Source of the DNA: Thiomicrospira sp. ALE5
GTDB taxonomy: Bacteria > Pseudomonadota > Gammaproteobacteria > Thiomicrospirales > Thiomicrospiraceae
NCBI RefSeq assembly: GCF_900112445.1
Contig: NZ_FOYY01000003.1
Span: 1,127,960-1,191,959, forward strand
Length of the DNA stretch: 64,000 bases
Reading direction: 5' to 3'
The notes below the pieces were generated by a model. It made no database searches and was not told the origin of the DNA. It worked only from the letters and a program-made list of their open reading frames with translations. The translations under genes and the position numbers were made by a program. Positions 62,560-64,000 of this stretch are shown piece after piece; within the stretch, counting starts at the first letter, position 1; the number at the start of each line of letters is the position of its first letter.

Positions 62560-64000
62560 TTAGGCTCTTGCGCCACCTGAAACAGTAACACTAGCGCCCT
62601 GTTTGGTATTACCTGACGAGCCCGTAATCGGACTGGATTCGGCTACCTTTGGATTTGTTTCTGGCCTGAAGTCTCTTGCTAGATTAAGGGATTTTGATCC
62701 ATTGCCCTTCATACTCACATTGCGACCTTTAGCCCAGCGGCCTTCTGTACCGGTTACACTACTTGCACGTCCCCATGAATCGCCTGTGATAGAAAAGCCA
62801 CGATCGGCCCCATCGCCTGTAATTTTTGAAGATAAATCCTCAGTAATTTCAGCGCCTGGACTAGCAACTGATGGTGCGGTCATTGGCATCATCATAGGTT
62901 GTGAAATTGCTTGCATACTCGCCGGGTTCATCAAAACTGGAAAGTCAGATTCTCCTGGCACAGAAGCAACACTGTTTTGACACATGGCTGAGGTTTGATC
63001 TACACCTTGATAAGGCGTACCACTTACACTACTACAAACACCTTGTTGTGCGCCAGTTAAACCCATTGGACCTGGTTGGGTACCTGTGGTTGGCTTAGGC
63101 ACAACACCTGGACGGTTCATATAGTCCGGCTTTACCTTTTCAATTGGTAAATCACACTCTTCAGCTGCATCAAGGCTTTGATAATTAGAACCTGTTACAC
63201 TTTTGCAGCGACCCGCCCCAGCACCAGTAACTTTACCGCCAAGGCCTGCACGGTCACCAGTGATTCTCTGCCCTACAAATGTTTTAGATTCAACTACTTT
63301 TCTAGCGCCCTGCTGAAGACTATCACCACAGCGTGCGACTCGCACGTCATTGGATTGATATTCATTGCCTGACACATCTTTACAAAAGCCAGCCTCATCA
63401 CCTGTAACAGGTTTATAAAAATTTACATTAGTGCCAGATACTTGATTACCAGACGAGGTTTCTGAAACATCCACCTTGGTTGGTACTGACATAATGCTTG
63501 GTCTTGCCTGACGTGATGGTTCCTTTGAAGGAGTAGCTGTGTATGACAGATACTGACTTCCAGTTATAGAACGTTCTGCGCCTGGCTCAAGACCTGTCAT
63601 AGCTTCGCGAGCCTGCATGGATGGACCAGAAATGGTCTGATTCTTCACGGTACGTGACTGACTCACTTTTACAGGTCCTGCCTCTGGCTTACTGCCACAA
63701 AACATCTCACCTTGATCAGCAGGTAGATACTCAGTACCCGTTACACCACGACATTGACCAGGCTCAGTGCCAGTAACCTTTTCAGACAATCCAACTTCGG
63801 TTCCACTAACATGACGCCCTGAAGCGGTCGATGTCACTGATACTTTACGAGGGTTAGCTTCAGGCTTAAAGCTACACTTGGCCTGAAATTCATCAGGGCT
63901 GGTATACTCTGTACCACTGATAACACGACATGCACCTGACTCTGATCCAGTCATTTTGTTGGTATCAGAAACCATGGTCCCGCTTACTGTCTGATCATAG
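62560..64000 (-). CDS. csoS2: Carboxysome scaffold protein CsoS2, C-terminal part (5' end outside window)
   Basis: About 480 codons, open to the right edge, so ATG 63975 is internal. It contains repeated M-region modules with VTG/ISG motifs and Cys pairs (for example GACRVISGTEYTSPDEF, GQCRGVTGTEYLP, GFCKDVSGNEYQS, GRCKSVTGSNYQS). The C-terminal region follows (ITGDGADRGFSITGDSWGR; VTGTEGRWAKGRNVSMKG) and ends ITGSSGNTKQGASVTVSGG plus ARA, the conserved shell-binding terminus. CsoS2 links RuBisCO to the shell. Some isoforms arise by frameshifting; no slippery site was verified here. Confidence 0.95.
   Translation of the reverse strand, partial: YDQTVSGTMVSDTNKMTGSESGACRVISGTEYTSPDEFQAKCSFKPEANPRKVSVTSTASGRHVSGTEVGLSEKVTGTEPGQCRGVTGTEYLPADQGEMFCGSKPEAGPVKVSQSRTVKNQTISGPSMQAREAMTGLEPGAERSITGSQYLSYTATPSKEPSRQARPSIMSVPTKVDVSETSSGNQVSGTNVNFYKPVTGDEAGFCKDVSGNEYQSNDVRVARCGDSLQQGARKVVESKTFVGQRITGDRAGLGGKVTGAGAGRCKSVTGSNYQSLDAAEECDLPIEKVKPDYMNRPGVVPKPTTGTQPGPMGLTGAQQGVCSSVSGTPYQGVDQTSAMCQNSVASVPGESDFPVLMNPASMQAISQPMMMPMTAPSVASPGAEITEDLSSKITGDGADRGFSITGDSWGRASSVTGTEGRWAKGRNVSMKGNGSKSLNLARDFRPETNPKVAESSPITGSSGNTKQGASVTVSGGARA

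Noticed and set aside
59600-64000. CsoS2 ribosomal frameshift site for the short isoform
   Set aside because: The frame is open through the visible part and no slippery heptamer with a downstream structure could be verified by eye.

Overview
The window looks like the chromosome of a sulfur-oxidising, chemolithoautotrophic gammaproteobacterium close to Thiomicrospira, Hydrogenovibrio or Thiomicrorhabdus. This is inferred from an alpha-carboxysome (cso) locus next to SbtA- and SulP-type bicarbonate transporters, a cbb3 oxidase as the only respiratory oxidase seen, and gammaproteobacterial housekeeping order (his-tat, leuS-lptE-holA, proA/nadD/rsfS/rlmH). The species cannot be named from sequence reading alone.

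Layout. 1-8.6 kb (+): end of fmt, rsmB, a DUF4390 protein, an NtrY/NtrX-like two-component pair and the TrkA/TrkH potassium system. 8.6-17.1 kb (-): complete cbb3 oxidase set, ccoNOQP plus a 41-residue membrane protein, then ccoGHIS. 17.5-26.1 kb (+): hisBHAFE, a HIT protein, tatABC, a DUF255 thioredoxin-fold protein, a zinc peptidase and rpoH. 26.2-39.3 kb (mostly -): rpsT, rlmH, rsfS, nadD, a haem-binding periplasmic protein, ogt and a J-domain protein (+), proA, then holA-lptE-leuS. Between proA and holA lies accessory DNA: a DUF1703 ATPase, and a divergent outer-membrane-protein/XRE-regulator pair in which each gene carries one in-frame stop. 39.4-46.5 kb is an accessory island with four toxin-antitoxin modules (one toxin nonsense-mutated), an MBOAT/SGNH O-acylation pair and an Rpn-type nuclease. 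Direct repeats separate its cassettes. 46.6-53.0 kb: an alpha/beta hydrolase, glnE and a probably sigma-54-driven glnK-amtB operon. 53.1-64 kb (-): the inorganic-carbon region.

The inorganic-carbon region is the most interesting part. Reading in its own direction it holds csoS2 (5' end outside the window), an unrecognised 250-residue gene in the slot where csoSCA is expected, csoS4A, csoS4B, two csoS1 genes, a bacterioferritin-like gene and acRAF, ending at a terminator. Then come sulP, sbtA, sbtB, a LysR regulator, an iota-class carbonic anhydrase, a HAM1/RdgB pyrophosphatase, csoS1D and a second iota-class carbonic anhydrase. Both iota enzymes start with a short extension (ITGTSGID or ITGTTGID, then GVSL) that resembles the shell-contacting C-terminal peptide of CsoS2 in the same locus (ITGSSGNT...). 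My reading is that this carboxysome has replaced CsoSCA with iota-class carbonic anhydrases recruited through a CsoS2-like peptide. The transporters would raise cytosolic bicarbonate, the shell and CsoS2 would package RuBisCO, and the iota enzymes would make CO2 inside.

A second window-wide signal is the palindromic octamer CAGGCCTG. I found 28 exact copies by eye, all between 1.3 and 52.7 kb, against fewer than one expected by chance. Almost all extend to a 10-12 bp palindrome. It behaves like a highly iterated palindrome, comparable in kind to HIP1 of cyanobacteria.
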